Positions 20,603 to 30,530 of a stretch of DNA of 64,000 nt are shown here, piece after piece; the first letter of the stretch is position 1; each line of letters opens with the position of its first letter. Below the pieces are notes generated by a model. That model was given only the letters and a program-made list of their open reading frames with translations, had not been told where the DNA came from and searched no databases. Location: NCBI RefSeq assembly GCF_014202425.1, contig NZ_JACHGT010000003.1, forward strand, positions 434,001-498,000, read 5' to 3'. This DNA comes from Phytomonospora endophytica. GTDB taxonomy: Bacteria; Actinomycetota; Actinomycetes; Mycobacteriales; Micromonosporaceae. The translations under genes were made by a program, and so were the position numbers.

Positions 20603-21361
20603 CTAGCTTCGAGCCTCACCGGTCAACTCGGCGAGCAGCCGCAGCTGCGCGGCCCGCTCGGCGGCCAGCTGCTCGGCGGGACTCGCCGTCACCGCACCCA
20701 GCAGCAACGCCTTGGCTTCGATCGCCGCCGAACGCGGCGCCGACAGCAACGCCGCCACCAGGTCCTCGGCGGTGCCCTCCAACTCGGCGTCCTCGACGGC
20801 CAGCGTCGCCAGCCCCATCGCGGTCGCCTCACCGGCACCGACGGCACGACTCGTCAGGCACAACTCCAGCGCACGGCCATAGCCCACCAGCTCGACCAGG
20901 CGCTTCGTCCCGCCCAGATCGGGCACCAACCCGAGACTCACCTCGGGCATCCGCAACTTCGCGTCCACGCTCAGCACCCGAAAATCGCAGGCCAAGGCCA
21001 GCTGCAGCCCCGCCCCGATCGCATGCCCCCGTACCACCGCGACACTCAACAGGTCGGGCCGCCGAAGCCAGGAGAACGCCTCCTGGAACTCACCGATGCG
21101 CGCATCGCCCTCTTCACCGGGCATCGCGACCAGCTCCTTGGCCAGTCCACCGGCCAGCACCGCACGGTCGAGGCCCGCCGAAAACGACGGACCCGCACCG
21201 GTCACCACCACACACCGCACATCACCGCGCAGCTCACGCCCGATCTCACGCAGGCGATCCCACATCCGCGGGGTCTGCGCGTTGAGCGACGCGGGCCGGT
21301 AGAGCTCAACTCGCGCTACCGGCCCGTCCACGGTGAAACGAACGGCCTCGATCTCAGTCAC
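20603..21361 (-). CDS. crotonase-fold enzyme (enoyl-CoA hydratase/isomerase family)
   Basis: This 252-residue protein has the crotonase fold. The oxyanion-hole segments FSAGLDR (about 60-66) and GHAIGAGLQLALACDF (about 112-127) are clear. Relative to mitochondrial enoyl-CoA hydratase, the position of the first catalytic glutamate (E144) is Q120 here, while the second is kept as E140 in MPEVSLGLVPDLGGT. The aspartate D148 in VPDLGG replaces the usual glycine. A classical hydratase is therefore unlikely; an isomerase or other acyl-CoA enzyme is more probable. The GTG at 21361 has the strong ribosome site GGGGGAGG (21375-21368). The gene is monocistronic or leads into the ABC exporter gene after a 96-nt gap. 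Confidence 0.87.
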   Translation of the reverse strand: MTEIEAVRFTVDGPVARVELYRPASLNAQTPRMWDRLREIGRELRGDVRCVVVTGAGPSFSAGLDRAVLAGGLAKELVAMPGEEGDARIGEFQEAFSWLRRPDLLSVAVVRGHAIGAGLQLALACDFRVLSVDAKLRMPEVSLGLVPDLGGTKRLVELVGYGRALELCLTSRAVGAGEATAMGLATLAVEDAELEGTAEDLVAALLSAPRSAAIEAKALLLGAVTASPAEQLAAERAAQLRLLAELTGEARS

Positions 21362-21515
21362 ACGTAGCCTCCCCCGTAATAGAACCCGGTTTTATGCGCC
21401 GACATGTAACGACGGCGGAAAAACAAGGAACCAAAAAGAACGCCCCACGTTGCCACTGGGGAAAACCCCGGAAGTGCACGTCGACTGACACCAGACCGTA
21501 CCGTGTGCTATCGGG

Positions 21516-21743
21516 CTACGCCTGCTTGCGACGGCGGGCACCGCCGCGCTGACGCAGTTGGACACCCGACTCGGTCAGCACACGGTGCACGAACCCGTAC
21601 GACCTACCGGTCGCAGACGCCAGCGCACGAATGCTTTCACCTTGGCTGTAACGCTGTACCAGGTTTCGAGCAAGCGTCGCACGCTCCGCGCCGACGATCC
21701 GGCGTCCTTTGTCGTTGGTAGTGCTGGTGTCGGTGGCTGCCAT
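21516..21743 (-). CDS. small helix-turn-helix protein conserved in actinobacteria
   Basis: This 75-residue protein has one helix-turn-helix (about residues 22-60), with GESIRALASATGRSYGFVHRVLTE as recognisable helices described here by position and key residues (GRSYGFVHR). A basic tail (RQRGGARRRKQA) follows and would favour DNA binding. Near-identical small proteins occur across actinomycetes beside enoyl-CoA hydratase and ABC-F genes, the same neighbours seen here. GAGGGAAA lies about 6 nt before the ATG. The HTH resembles resolvase-type or sigma-4-type folds, but the protein has no other domain. Its target is unknown; a nucleoid-associated or global regulatory role is possible. Confidence 0.82.
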   Translation of the reverse strand: MAATDTSTTNDKGRRIVGAERATLARNLVQRYSQGESIRALASATGRSYGFVHRVLTESGVQLRQRGGARRRKQA

Positions 21744-21878
21744 TTCTTTCCCTCACAACTCACGGTGAGCGGTTGACGGTCTCACCTATTAGACCGCGCC
21801 CGGCGATCATGCGCCAGTATTAGATTTCCACCCAACCCATACACGGTCCTTGTCGGCAACCCGATACCGTATGAGCCC

Positions 21879-23216
21879 GTGACGACCGGACCGGGCGAAC
21901 GTTCCCTACACCCAATACGCGAACAGACCGGCGCCCAGCTTCGTGACCTGGCGATCTGGCTCGGATTGGTACTCATCGGCCTACTCACCGCAGCCCTCGC
22001 CGTGGCCTACGCCGACGACCTCGGAACAGCCGCCGCCCCCTTCTTCGGCCGTTACCGAATTGCAATCAAGCCGGAGAGCATTCTGGCCCCCCTCATCGCC
22101 GCCGCCGTCGTCTACACCGCGTCACGCCCCCGACTCACCCGCGTCCGCTGGCCCGCGATCCTCGGCCTGGCCTACATCTCCGCCCTCGCCTGGACCCTCG
22201 CCCTCGCCCTCCTCGACGGCAAAGACGGCCTCCGCAACCCCCTCGCCGGCACCGACGGCTACCTCCCCAACCTCTCCAACGTGGACGGACCAGGCGACTT
22301 CCTCGCCACCTTCACCAGCCTCGACGACCAACTCACCGCCGCCTCCGTCGGCCACCCACCCGGCCCACTCCTCCTCCTCGCCCTGCTCACACCCCTCCTC
22401 GGCACCGGCCTCGGACTCGGCATCACCCTCACCGCACTGTCCACACTCACCGTCCCCCTCACCCTCATCACCGCCAAGAACGCCGTCGGCGAACCCGCCG
22501 CCCGCCGCTACGCCCCCCTCCTCATCCTCGCCCCCTACGCCATCTGGGTCGCCGTGAGCATGGACGGCATCACCGCCACCATCCTCGCCGCCACCATGGC
22601 CGCAGGCGCCCACGCCAGCCGCCGCACCACCCGCGGCATCCCCGCCATCACCTGGGCCCTCACCGCCGGCCTCCTCCTCGGCGCCGCCACGATGTTCTCC
22701 TACGCCGCCGCCTGGATGGGCCTGTCCCTGGTCTTCCTCAACTTCGCCCGCCGCCGCCCCTTCCACAACATCGCCACCGGCCTGGGCGCCCTCACCCCCC
22801 TACTCCTCGCCCAGCTCATCGGCTTCAACTGGATGACCGGCCTGCGCATGGCCTACCACGACTACACCAACCGCATCGAATACCAACGCCCCGGCCTCTG
22901 GTGGGCGGCCCTCAGCCTCGTCGTCCTCATCATCGTCACCGGACCCGCGATCGTCGCCAGCGCCCGAAAAATGCGCAACACCCCCGGCTGGCCCTTCCTC
23001 ATCGGCGCCACCGCCGCCGTCATCTTCTCCATCGCCGCCGGCCTCACCCGCGGAGGCGTCGAACACGCCTGGCTCCCCCTCTTCCCCTGGCTCACCCTCG
23101 CCGCCACCGCACCCGCCACACCCGGCGGCCCACCAGGACGCCTGCCCCTGCTCCTCGCCGCCACCGGCGCCGCCACCGGCATAATCGTCGAAGCCGTCCT
23201 CCTCTCCCCCTGGTAG
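21879..23216 (+). CDS. polytopic membrane protein, GT-C glycosyltransferase-like
   Basis: This 445-residue protein has about ten to twelve hydrophobic segments throughout. The luminal motif HPPGP (H159 onward) after a long non-membrane loop is typical of GT-C mannosyl- and arabinosyltransferases that use polyprenyl-phosphate sugars. A DD-type acidic pair near residues 46-47 (YADD) after the first helix would fit the GT-C catalytic loop. The start is a GTG at 21879 without a ribosome site; TACCGT (21865-21870) ends 8 nt upstream. The EEP phosphodiesterase starts only 17 nt after its stop. A role in glycosylating lipids, proteins or cell-wall polymer is inferred; the acceptor is unknown. Confidence 0.78.
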   Translation: MTTGPGERSLHPIREQTGAQLRDLAIWLGLVLIGLLTAALAVAYADDLGTAAAPFFGRYRIAIKPESILAPLIAAAVVYTASRPRLTRVRWPAILGLAYISALAWTLALALLDGKDGLRNPLAGTDGYLPNLSNVDGPGDFLATFTSLDDQLTAASVGHPPGPLLLLALLTPLLGTGLGLGITLTALSTLTVPLTLITAKNAVGEPAARRYAPLLILAPYAIWVAVSMDGITATILAATMAAGAHASRRTTRGIPAITWALTAGLLLGAATMFSYAAAWMGLSLVFLNFARRRPFHNIATGLGALTPLLLAQLIGFNWMTGLRMAYHDYTNRIEYQRPGLWWAALSLVVLIIVTGPAIVASARKMRNTPGWPFLIGATAAVIFSIAAGLTRGGVEHAWLPLFPWLTLAATAPATPGGPPGRLPLLLAATGAATGIIVEAVLLSPW

Positions 23217-23233
23217 CCCGCTAACCTGCGCCT

Positions 23234-24016
23234 ATGTCCAGCCTCCGCGTCGCCACCTACAACATCCACCACGGCACCGACATCCGAAAACGCCCCAGCC
23301 TCGACCGCATCACCACCGCACTCACCGCACTCAAGCCCGACATCACCGGCCTCCAAGAAGCCGACGCCCACTACGGCGAACGCTCCAACTGGGCCGACCA
23401 ACCCGCCGAACTCGCCGAAGCCCTCGGCGCCACACCCCTCTTCGGCCCCACCATCCCCCGGGAAAACGGCGGCTACGGCATCGCCGTCCTCACCCGCTTC
23501 CCCGTCCTCACCCACCGATTCATCACCCTCCCCACCCGCGACACCGAAGAAGACCGCGGCGCCCTCCACGCCCTCCTCGACACCCCCGACGGGCCCCTCC
23601 ACATCGTCAACACCCACCTCAACCACCTCCCCTGGGACGGCGCCGGACGCGCCCGCCAGCTCGCCGTCATCGGCGAACTCATCACCACCGTCCGCACCGA
23701 GACCCCCGCACCGCTCATCCTCACCGGCGACTTCAACGCCCCACCCGGACGCTCCGAACTCATACCCGTCCGCGACGTCCTCAACGACGGCTGGGCCACC
23801 GTCCACACCGGACCCCGCTGGCTGACCTGGCTCCTCGCCCGCGCCCCCGGCGGAACCTTCCCGTCCATGTGGCCCGTCCGCCGCATCGACTACGTCTTCG
23901 CCACCCCCGAATACGCCGCCGTCTCCACCACCATCCCCCGCACCAGCGCCTCCGACCATCGCCCCCTCGCCGTCGACCTGCGTCTCACCGGGAGCACCGA
24001 ACCGCACCCCCGGTGA
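23234..24016 (+). CDS. endonuclease/exonuclease/phosphatase (EEP) family hydrolase
   Basis: This 260-residue metal-dependent phosphodiesterase has the complete EEP active site: N10 in TYNIHHG, E42 in LQEAD, H128 in NTHLNH, D166 and N168 in LTGDFNAPPG, D219 in RIDYVF and D241-H242 in SDHRPL. It has no signal peptide or membrane segment. Family members act on nucleic acids, phosphoinositides or sphingolipids, and this compact form is common in actinobacteria with no defined substrate. TAACCT (23222-23227) followed by 6 nt and ATG is a typical leaderless promoter, so the gene can be transcribed independently of the membrane protein gene just upstream. It is convergent with the GH31 gene, 25 nt away. 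Confidence 0.9.
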   Translation: MSSLRVATYNIHHGTDIRKRPSLDRITTALTALKPDITGLQEADAHYGERSNWADQPAELAEALGATPLFGPTIPRENGGYGIAVLTRFPVLTHRFITLPTRDTEEDRGALHALLDTPDGPLHIVNTHLNHLPWDGAGRARQLAVIGELITTVRTETPAPLILTGDFNAPPGRSELIPVRDVLNDGWATVHTGPRWLTWLLARAPGGTFPSMWPVRRIDYVFATPEYAAVSTTIPRTSASDHRPLAVDLRLTGSTEPHPR

Positions 24017-24041
24017 GACCACTCCGATCACGAACCGGCCG

Positions 24042-27000
24042 TCACCACCCGACCGCCACCGCGAACACGTGCACCGTCGCGTTGTCTGGCAAGGTGATCG
24101 CCTGCACGGTCCTGGCCGGATCGACCTCGAAGGGCAGGTAGTAGATCCGGTACTCGACCGTCGGATACTGACCCGGCCCCGCCGCGGTGTTCTTACCCTT
24201 CACCCGCACCGCCACCTGCGTGTCCCCGGTCGGCAGACAGCACCAGTTCGGCACCGACATCGACAGCGTCTCGCTCGTCCCGTCGGTGTAGCGCACGGTC
24301 AGCGGACCACCCGCGTTCTGGCCCGTGCCCGTCGCCAGCAACGCCAGCTTCGAACCCGAACCGGACACCAGAACCGACTGGCCGGCACCGGTCACGTTGT
24401 CGGCGCTCCCGCCGCCCGCCGACGACGGCCACGTGAAGGTCGCACCACCGAAGGCGAACTCCTCCCCCGGCACCAGACCGGCCGCGGCCAGGGCCTGCGC
24501 CGAGAAGCTCGACCCGCCGCCGTCCAGGTTCGCCGCGGTGGTGTCGGCGTCATCGGAGACCCCGGTGTTGTTCACCGCCGCCGACAAGCCCGCGAACGGC
24601 ACCAGCGTGTCCACAGACGACTCCACACGGCGTTCGCGCAACCGCGCCGAGTACTCGGCCTCCGCGACCACCGTGGACACTCCAGGGGTGTCCCCGGGCA
24701 CCACGGTGAACCCCGCGGTCACGGTCTCACCGTCGCGCACCTTCGGCAGCGTCCGCGTCCCCGGGCTCGACGTCCAGCCTTCCGGCAGGTCGAGCCCCAA
24801 CCGCACCCCGCGCAGAGTCCCGCCGGTCTCGTTGGTGAACGAGACCCTCGCGGTCAGCTCCTGCCCACCCGGCGCGAAGTCGGGGAACTCCACCCGCGTC
24901 GACACCGCGTCGGCCTCGGGGTGGGCACCGCCGACGGCACTCGCACCCCGCAACGTCACCGTCGCCGACTTCGCCGCACCGACCGACGGAGTCTTCACCC
25001 GCGCGACACCGTCGCCGAAGAACCACCCCGTCGACGCCGCCTCATAGGCCTCCCGATCCGTGTACCGCTTGAGCACCGAACGCCCGAACTGCGCCAGCAC
25101 CGGAGCATCGCCCGTGTGCATCGTCAGCTCATAGGGCCGCGAACCCGCCTGACCCTCGAAAGACCCCGACACCGCACCGATCGTCGCCGTCACCGTCCCA
25201 CGGCCCGACTCCGGAGCCGACACCTCGAACAACTGCCGAGAACTCTCGCCGCCCGCGTACCGCCTGGTCAGACCATCGTCCTCGTACAACACGAACTCAC
25301 TGTCGCCACGCGGATAGACGTCCAGCGTCAAGCGATCACCGGAATCGACGTCGGCGTGGTTGTTCGTCCCCTCCGGCCACATCGGCACGATCGCACCGGC
25401 CCTCACAAACAACGGCAACCGATCCAGCGGCGCGTGATAACCGTCCACCGTCACCGGACCCTCGTACAGCCGGCCACTCCAGTAATCGACCCACGTGCCC
25501 TCCGGCAGATAGATCCCGTCACGCGTCGACCCACGCTCGTACACCGGCGCCACCAGGAAGTCCTCACCGGCCAAGAACTCATAGGCCGCCTTCTCGCCCC
25601 ACGTGTTCGGGTCGTCGGGATACTCCAGCACCAGCGAACGGTTGATCGGCGCGCCCGTCTCATGCGCCTCGGCCGCATAGGTGTACAGGTAGGGCAGCAA
25701 CCGCTCCCGAAGCCGCAGGTAATCACGGTTGATGTCGGTGTACGGCTCGCCGTAGGCCCACGGCTGCTTGTCCGACGCCGCCCAGCCCGACATGCTCATC
25801 AACGCCGGAGTGAACGCCTTCCACTGCAGGTCGCGCACGTACGACTCGGCCGAACCACCGAAGATCCCGTCGATGTCGCCCGCGCTGTAGGCGATACCCG
25901 ACAGGCCCGAACCGTGGATCGCCGGGATCTGCCACCGGATCGCGTCGAGCGACCCCGCATGGTCCCCGGTCCACTGAACCGCACACCGCTGCGTACCGGC
26001 CCAGCCCGCCACCGTCCATGAATAACCGCGAGCGTCGGAGTAGTCCTCAATACCGCCGTGTGCCTCCTCGCAACCACTCAGCGCGTGACGATAACCGTCA
26101 CCAACCCACGCCACGTCCAGCTTGCGGACCCGCAGCCCCGCCGTGCCCACCTCGTACTCCTGATCCGGCAGACCGTCCTCGGTCCACAGACCCAGCTGGA
26201 TATCGCGTTCGCGCAGCTCATCACCCATCCAGTCCAGGCGCTCGTAACCACAGCCGTAACCGTCGTTGACCAGCATCCAGCCACGCGGCATGTCGTTGTC
26301 CACATAGCCCTGCGCCACCGCCACCGCGTCCTCCGGGGTGCGCTCGCCCCGGTTGGCGTTGTGCAGGTAGCAGTCGGCGTCGCCCAGCTCCATCCCGTAG
26401 ACCGGCGGCATCATCGGCCGGCCCGTCAAGGCCGTGTACCGGTCCAGCGAGGTCTTCAGGTCCCCGACGAAGAAGTACGCGTCGAAACGATCCTCGTCAT
26501 GAGTGGTCGACAAGGGCTCCCCGAAGGAGTACTCACCCGAGGCGAACGTGTTGCGCAGGACCCCGTACCCGGCCGTGCTCATGTAATACGGCGAGGCGTT
26601 GGGGACGTCGCCGTCCTCCCAGCCGTCCGGGTTGGTGATGCGGATCGTCTCACCGCGGTGACTGAAGCGCCCGTTCTGCATGCCGCCGCCGAAGAACTGC
26701 TCCCGCGGCCCGCGCGCCAGATGCTGGGTGGTGCGCCACCCGCCGTCCCCCGCCGCCCACGACACCGGCGAGGTCTCACGCCACACCGGAGTGCCGTCGG
26801 AACGGAAGACCTCGAAGGTCAGCGGACTCTTGTGCGCCACGACCCGCACCGACGCCGTGGCCAGGACGTACGCGTCGTCCGTCTCGGTATGGGACGCCGC
26901 GGGTGCCGGGTAGTCCGTCTTGATCACGATGTTCGCCGACGGCGCCGAAGGATCCTGCGGTGGGGTGTTCGCCGGGTCGGTGAACACACCGTCCGGCGCC

Positions 27001-27290
27001 ACCTGGAGCCGGAACTGATCGTCGAGGTCGAAGGCCACACGGGCCTTGGCCGTACCGCTGGAGAAGGTGAAGACCGCGCCGTCGGCCGAGAAGCCGGTGA
27101 CGTCGCCGAGCTGCCCGTCACCGGGAGGCTCGGCCGCCGCGACCGCCGCCGGGACGGCCAAGACGACCACCAGAGCCGCCGCGGCCACGGCACGGGCGGC
27201 GTTGAGGCCACGAGCGGTACGGAAGAGACGCGCCGCCGAACGGCGACGCCGATGCGGGCGCCGGCCACGCTCGCGGAGTAAGAGTGCCAT
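24042..27290 (-). CDS. secreted GH31 alpha-glucosidase/transglucosidase with NEW3-type domain
   Basis: This 1082-residue exported protein begins with an arginine-rich n-region and a hydrophobic segment ending AVAAAEPP (about 30-55). An N-terminal beta-sandwich precedes the GH31 (beta/alpha)8 barrel. The nucleophile is probably D392 in RKLDVAWVG and the acid/base D443 in WTGDHAGS; the region HGSGLSG-AY-AGD-DGIFGGS is typical of secreted actinobacterial 6-alpha-glucosyltransferases and related GH31 enzymes. A DUF5110-like sandwich, an NPCBM-associated NEW3 domain (about 745-840) and a C-terminal galactose-binding-like domain follow. The ATG at 27290 is the likely start, since upstream codons are low-complexity basic; the ribosome site is weak. 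It should process extracellular alpha-glucans. The whole protein is longer than a standard GH31. Confidence 0.88.
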   Translation of the reverse strand: MALLLRERGRRPHRRRRSAARLFRTARGLNAARAVAAAALVVVLAVPAAVAAAEPPGDGQLGDVTGFSADGAVFTFSSGTAKARVAFDLDDQFRLQVAPDGVFTDPANTPPQDPSAPSANIVIKTDYPAPAASHTETDDAYVLATASVRVVAHKSPLTFEVFRSDGTPVWRETSPVSWAAGDGGWRTTQHLARGPREQFFGGGMQNGRFSHRGETIRITNPDGWEDGDVPNASPYYMSTAGYGVLRNTFASGEYSFGEPLSTTHDEDRFDAYFFVGDLKTSLDRYTALTGRPMMPPVYGMELGDADCYLHNANRGERTPEDAVAVAQGYVDNDMPRGWMLVNDGYGCGYERLDWMGDELRERDIQLGLWTEDGLPDQEYEVGTAGLRVRKLDVAWVGDGYRHALSGCEEAHGGIEDYSDARGYSWTVAGWAGTQRCAVQWTGDHAGSLDAIRWQIPAIHGSGLSGIAYSAGDIDGIFGGSAESYVRDLQWKAFTPALMSMSGWAASDKQPWAYGEPYTDINRDYLRLRERLLPYLYTYAAEAHETGAPINRSLVLEYPDDPNTWGEKAAYEFLAGEDFLVAPVYERGSTRDGIYLPEGTWVDYWSGRLYEGPVTVDGYHAPLDRLPLFVRAGAIVPMWPEGTNNHADVDSGDRLTLDVYPRGDSEFVLYEDDGLTRRYAGGESSRQLFEVSAPESGRGTVTATIGAVSGSFEGQAGSRPYELTMHTGDAPVLAQFGRSVLKRYTDREAYEAASTGWFFGDGVARVKTPSVGAAKSATVTLRGASAVGGAHPEADAVSTRVEFPDFAPGGQELTARVSFTNETGGTLRGVRLGLDLPEGWTSSPGTRTLPKVRDGETVTAGFTVVPGDTPGVSTVVAEAEYSARLRERRVESSVDTLVPFAGLSAAVNNTGVSDDADTTAANLDGGGSSFSAQALAAAGLVPGEEFAFGGATFTWPSSAGGGSADNVTGAGQSVLVSGSGSKLALLATGTGQNAGGPLTVRYTDGTSETLSMSVPNWCCLPTGDTQVAVRVKGKNTAAGPGQYPTVEYRIYYLPFEVDPARTVQAITLPDNATVHVFAVAVGW

Positions 27291-27785
27291 GGGAGACCAC
27301 CGTTTCCACGTCATCGAACGAGGGTTCATGTCGGAACGGTTGTATCGCGGGAACGGCGAGGCGCCTAGGACCGCGCAGCGACCACGCGCGATCGCGGCGT
27401 GCGACGGCGTGAAAGCGTGCGCGGTCGGGACCGAACGCGCAGGGAGCGGGTGGCGGGGGTGGGCCGGCGGCACCCGCCATGGTGCGGCCGGGTGGCGCGA
27501 GCCGCAGTTCGCCGTCGCGGTCTTGACCTGTAGTTGGCTTCCCGTCCGAAACTGTTGGCGGACATAACTTAGGCTTATCGTCCGGACACTTCCCGGCGAA
27601 ACACGATGAGGGCCGGGCAGCAAAGCCGCCCGGCCCTCATCAACTCATTCTCCCAGCTCAGCACGCAGGCTCAGCGCTCTCAGCCACCGGGCCACCCGAG
27701 CTCCGGAGCCGCCCCGAGCCCGAGGCCCAGCCCGTAACCCGGCCTCAGCCCTCGCCGAACCCGGCCCCATTCCGGCCCCGGCCCC
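27291..27785. other. intergenic region with second motif copy
   Basis: This 495-bp region holds no supported gene. At 27560-27583 it has the second copy of the 24-bp motif described at 13219. At 27605-27641 there is a terminator with a 14-bp stem (GATGAGGGCCGGGC and complement). An open frame starting ATG at 27565 would encode a 66-residue arginine-rich peptide, which I do not accept as a gene. Bases 27642-27785 are GC-rich and featureless. Confidence 0.5.
27605..27641. terminator. terminator downstream of the ABC-F gene
   Basis: GATGAGGGCCGGGC (27605-27618) pairs perfectly with 27628-27641; inside the 9-nt loop two further GC pairs can form. It lies 145 nt after the ABC-F stop on the minus strand and 22 nt after the 24-bp motif on the plus strand. 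Confidence 0.75.
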
Positions 27786-29411
<1,626 letters not shown>

Positions 29412-29551
29412 GGAAAGTGCTCACTTTCGGACGAATGGGACTGACCGTGGACGCGAGACATCTGCCGACCGCGTGGAGCAGGGCTCAACACGGGATGACG
29501 GTCGGCTGGGGTCGGTCAGTCTTCGCAACGGCGGAGCATGCGTCGAGTGTA
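29412..29551 (-). promoter_or_regulatory. attenuator-like leader of the ABC-F gene with 7-codon upstream ORF
   Basis: On the minus strand TACACT (29551-29546) is followed by 6 nt and an ATG at 29539 opening a 7-codon frame, MLRRCED, that stops at 29516. The stop region overlaps a stem, 29514-29521 with 29439-29446 (GACTGACC/GGTCAGTC). Inside it lies a second stem, 29499-29506 with 29464-29471 (GCCGACCG/CGGTCGGC). A third hairpin, GAAAGTG-AG-CACTTTC (29413-29428), touches the start codon of the ABC-F gene. The arrangement resembles leader-peptide attenuators of antibiotic-inducible ABC-F and methylase genes. Folding was done by eye only. Confidence 0.5.
29516..29539 (-). CDS. putative 7-residue leader peptide
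   Basis: MLRRCED is encoded immediately downstream of a TACACT box with leaderless spacing. It contains two arginines and one cysteine. Such short frames are only meaningful in context: here the stop codon lies in the first arm of a stem upstream of the ABC-F gene. Expression is unproven. Confidence 0.4.
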   Translation of the reverse strand: MLRRCED

Positions 29552-29714
29552 ACCAAAGCGCTGAAGGTGCCACCAACGTCCACCGGGAGGAGGAGGTGAA
29601 CGGTCCGTCCGGACCGAGAAACTCCTGCGTGCGGCCCTTTGATGCCGGGTCTCGACCCGAAGCCGACTTCGTGTCCGGTTCGCTGCGCTGCGTGGTCGCT
29701 AGGTTCAGCGGGTT
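29540..29714. other. divergent promoter region of ABC-F and M23 genes
   Basis: A hairpin CGGTCC-GTCC-GGACCG (29601-29616) and a purine run GGAGGAGGAGG (29586-29596) are present, but no start codon is suitably placed after the run. TAGGTT (29700-29705) lies 9 nt before the M23 start and may be its -10. No other structure was recognised, and no c-di-AMP riboswitch consensus, sometimes found before actinobacterial wall hydrolases, could be matched. Confidence 0.4.
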
Positions 29715-30461
29715 ATGTCTTTTGATCGCAAACACCTCGCAAGGAAGTTGCGCGGTTCACTCCGCCTCACCCCCAAGGCTCGCCTCCAGGCCCCCCGGGT
29801 CGCGTTCGCCGCGCTGATGTGCGCGGCGGTCGTTCTCACCGGGTACAACGTGGCCACGGCCGGCGACGACAGTGTGGACAACGGCTACCCCACAGCCGCG
29901 ATCGACAGCACACGCGACCTCGAAGACCAGGTCACCCGCGACAAGGAGCGGGGCTTGGACAACGCCTCCGACCAGGCCGTCGACAAGGCGGCCAAGGAGC
30001 AGGAGGAGAAGGAGGCGGCCGAGCGCAAGGCCGCCGAGGAGAAGAAGAAGGAAGAGGAGGCGGCCAAGCCGCACTGGACTCTGCCCTCGAAGGCGCTGAT
30101 CAGTGACGTCTTCGGGCCGCGCGCCTGGCGCGCCGGTGTGCAGCACGACGGCACGGACTTCGCCGCCGACGAGGGCGAGGACAACTACGCCGCCTTCGAC
30201 GGCACCGTCGTCCAGGCGGGCGAGAACGGCGGTTACGGCCTGTCGGTGACCATCAAGCACAGCGGTGGGATCCAGACCTTGTACGGGCACTTCTCCAACG
30301 TCGACGTGCGGGTCGGTCAGAAGGTGAAGTCGGGCCAGGTTCTCGGGCAGGCGGGTTCGACCGGTGATGTGACCGGACCGCACCTGCACTTCGAGGTCCA
30401 CGTCGACGGAACTCCCGTCGACCCGGTCCCCTTCCTGAAGAAGCACGGCGTCGACCTCTGA
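29715..30461 (+). CDS. M23 family peptidase (LytM-type), membrane-anchored or secreted
   Basis: This 248-residue protein has a basic N-terminus, a single hydrophobic segment (about 28-46), a charged Ala/Glu/Lys helical stretch (about 65-118, probably coiled coil) and a C-terminal M23 domain. The zinc site is complete: H144 and D148 in HDGTDFAAD, H192 in YGHFS and the HxH pair H223/H225 in GPHLHFEVH. An active endopeptidase acting on peptidoglycan cross-bridges is therefore expected. The ATG at 29715 begins MSFDRKHLARK; TAGGTT ends 9 nt upstream, so the leader is absent or very short. The hydrophobic segment lacks a clear cleavage site, so it may serve as an anchor. A terminator follows. Confidence 0.9.
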   Translation: MSFDRKHLARKLRGSLRLTPKARLQAPRVAFAALMCAAVVLTGYNVATAGDDSVDNGYPTAAIDSTRDLEDQVTRDKERGLDNASDQAVDKAAKEQEEKEAAERKAAEEKKKEEEAAKPHWTLPSKALISDVFGPRAWRAGVQHDGTDFAADEGEDNYAAFDGTVVQAGENGGYGLSVTIKHSGGIQTLYGHFSNVDVRVGQKVKSGQVLGQAGSTGDVTGPHLHFEVHVDGTPVDPVPFLKKHGVDL

Positions 30462-30502
30462 GTACGAGAAATCCCCTCTTTGGACCCTGACGACAATGAA
30501 TG

Positions 30503-30530
30503 GGCGGCGGCACCCTCGGGTGCCGCCGCC
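30503..30530. terminator. terminator of the M23 peptidase gene
   Basis: GGCGGCGGCACCC (30503-30515) pairs perfectly with GGGTGCCGCCGCC (30518-30530), 41 nt after the stop. Confidence 0.8.

Noticed and set aside
27365-27565. 66-codon arginine-rich frame starting at the second motif copy
   Set aside because: Almost only Arg/Pro/Thr codons, no similarity to the frame at the first motif copy beyond the shared motif, and no further gene-like property.
29540-29714. c-di-AMP (ydaO-type) riboswitch before the M23 peptidase
   Set aside because: Looked for because such riboswitches precede wall hydrolases in actinobacteria, but the conserved blocks were not found and the -10 box lies only 9 nt from the start codon.
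29586-29817. Purine-rich GGAGGAGGAGG as a ribosome site for a small gene before M23
   Set aside because: No ATG, GTG or TTG lies at a proper distance with gene-like codons; the frame runs out of phase into the M23 gene.
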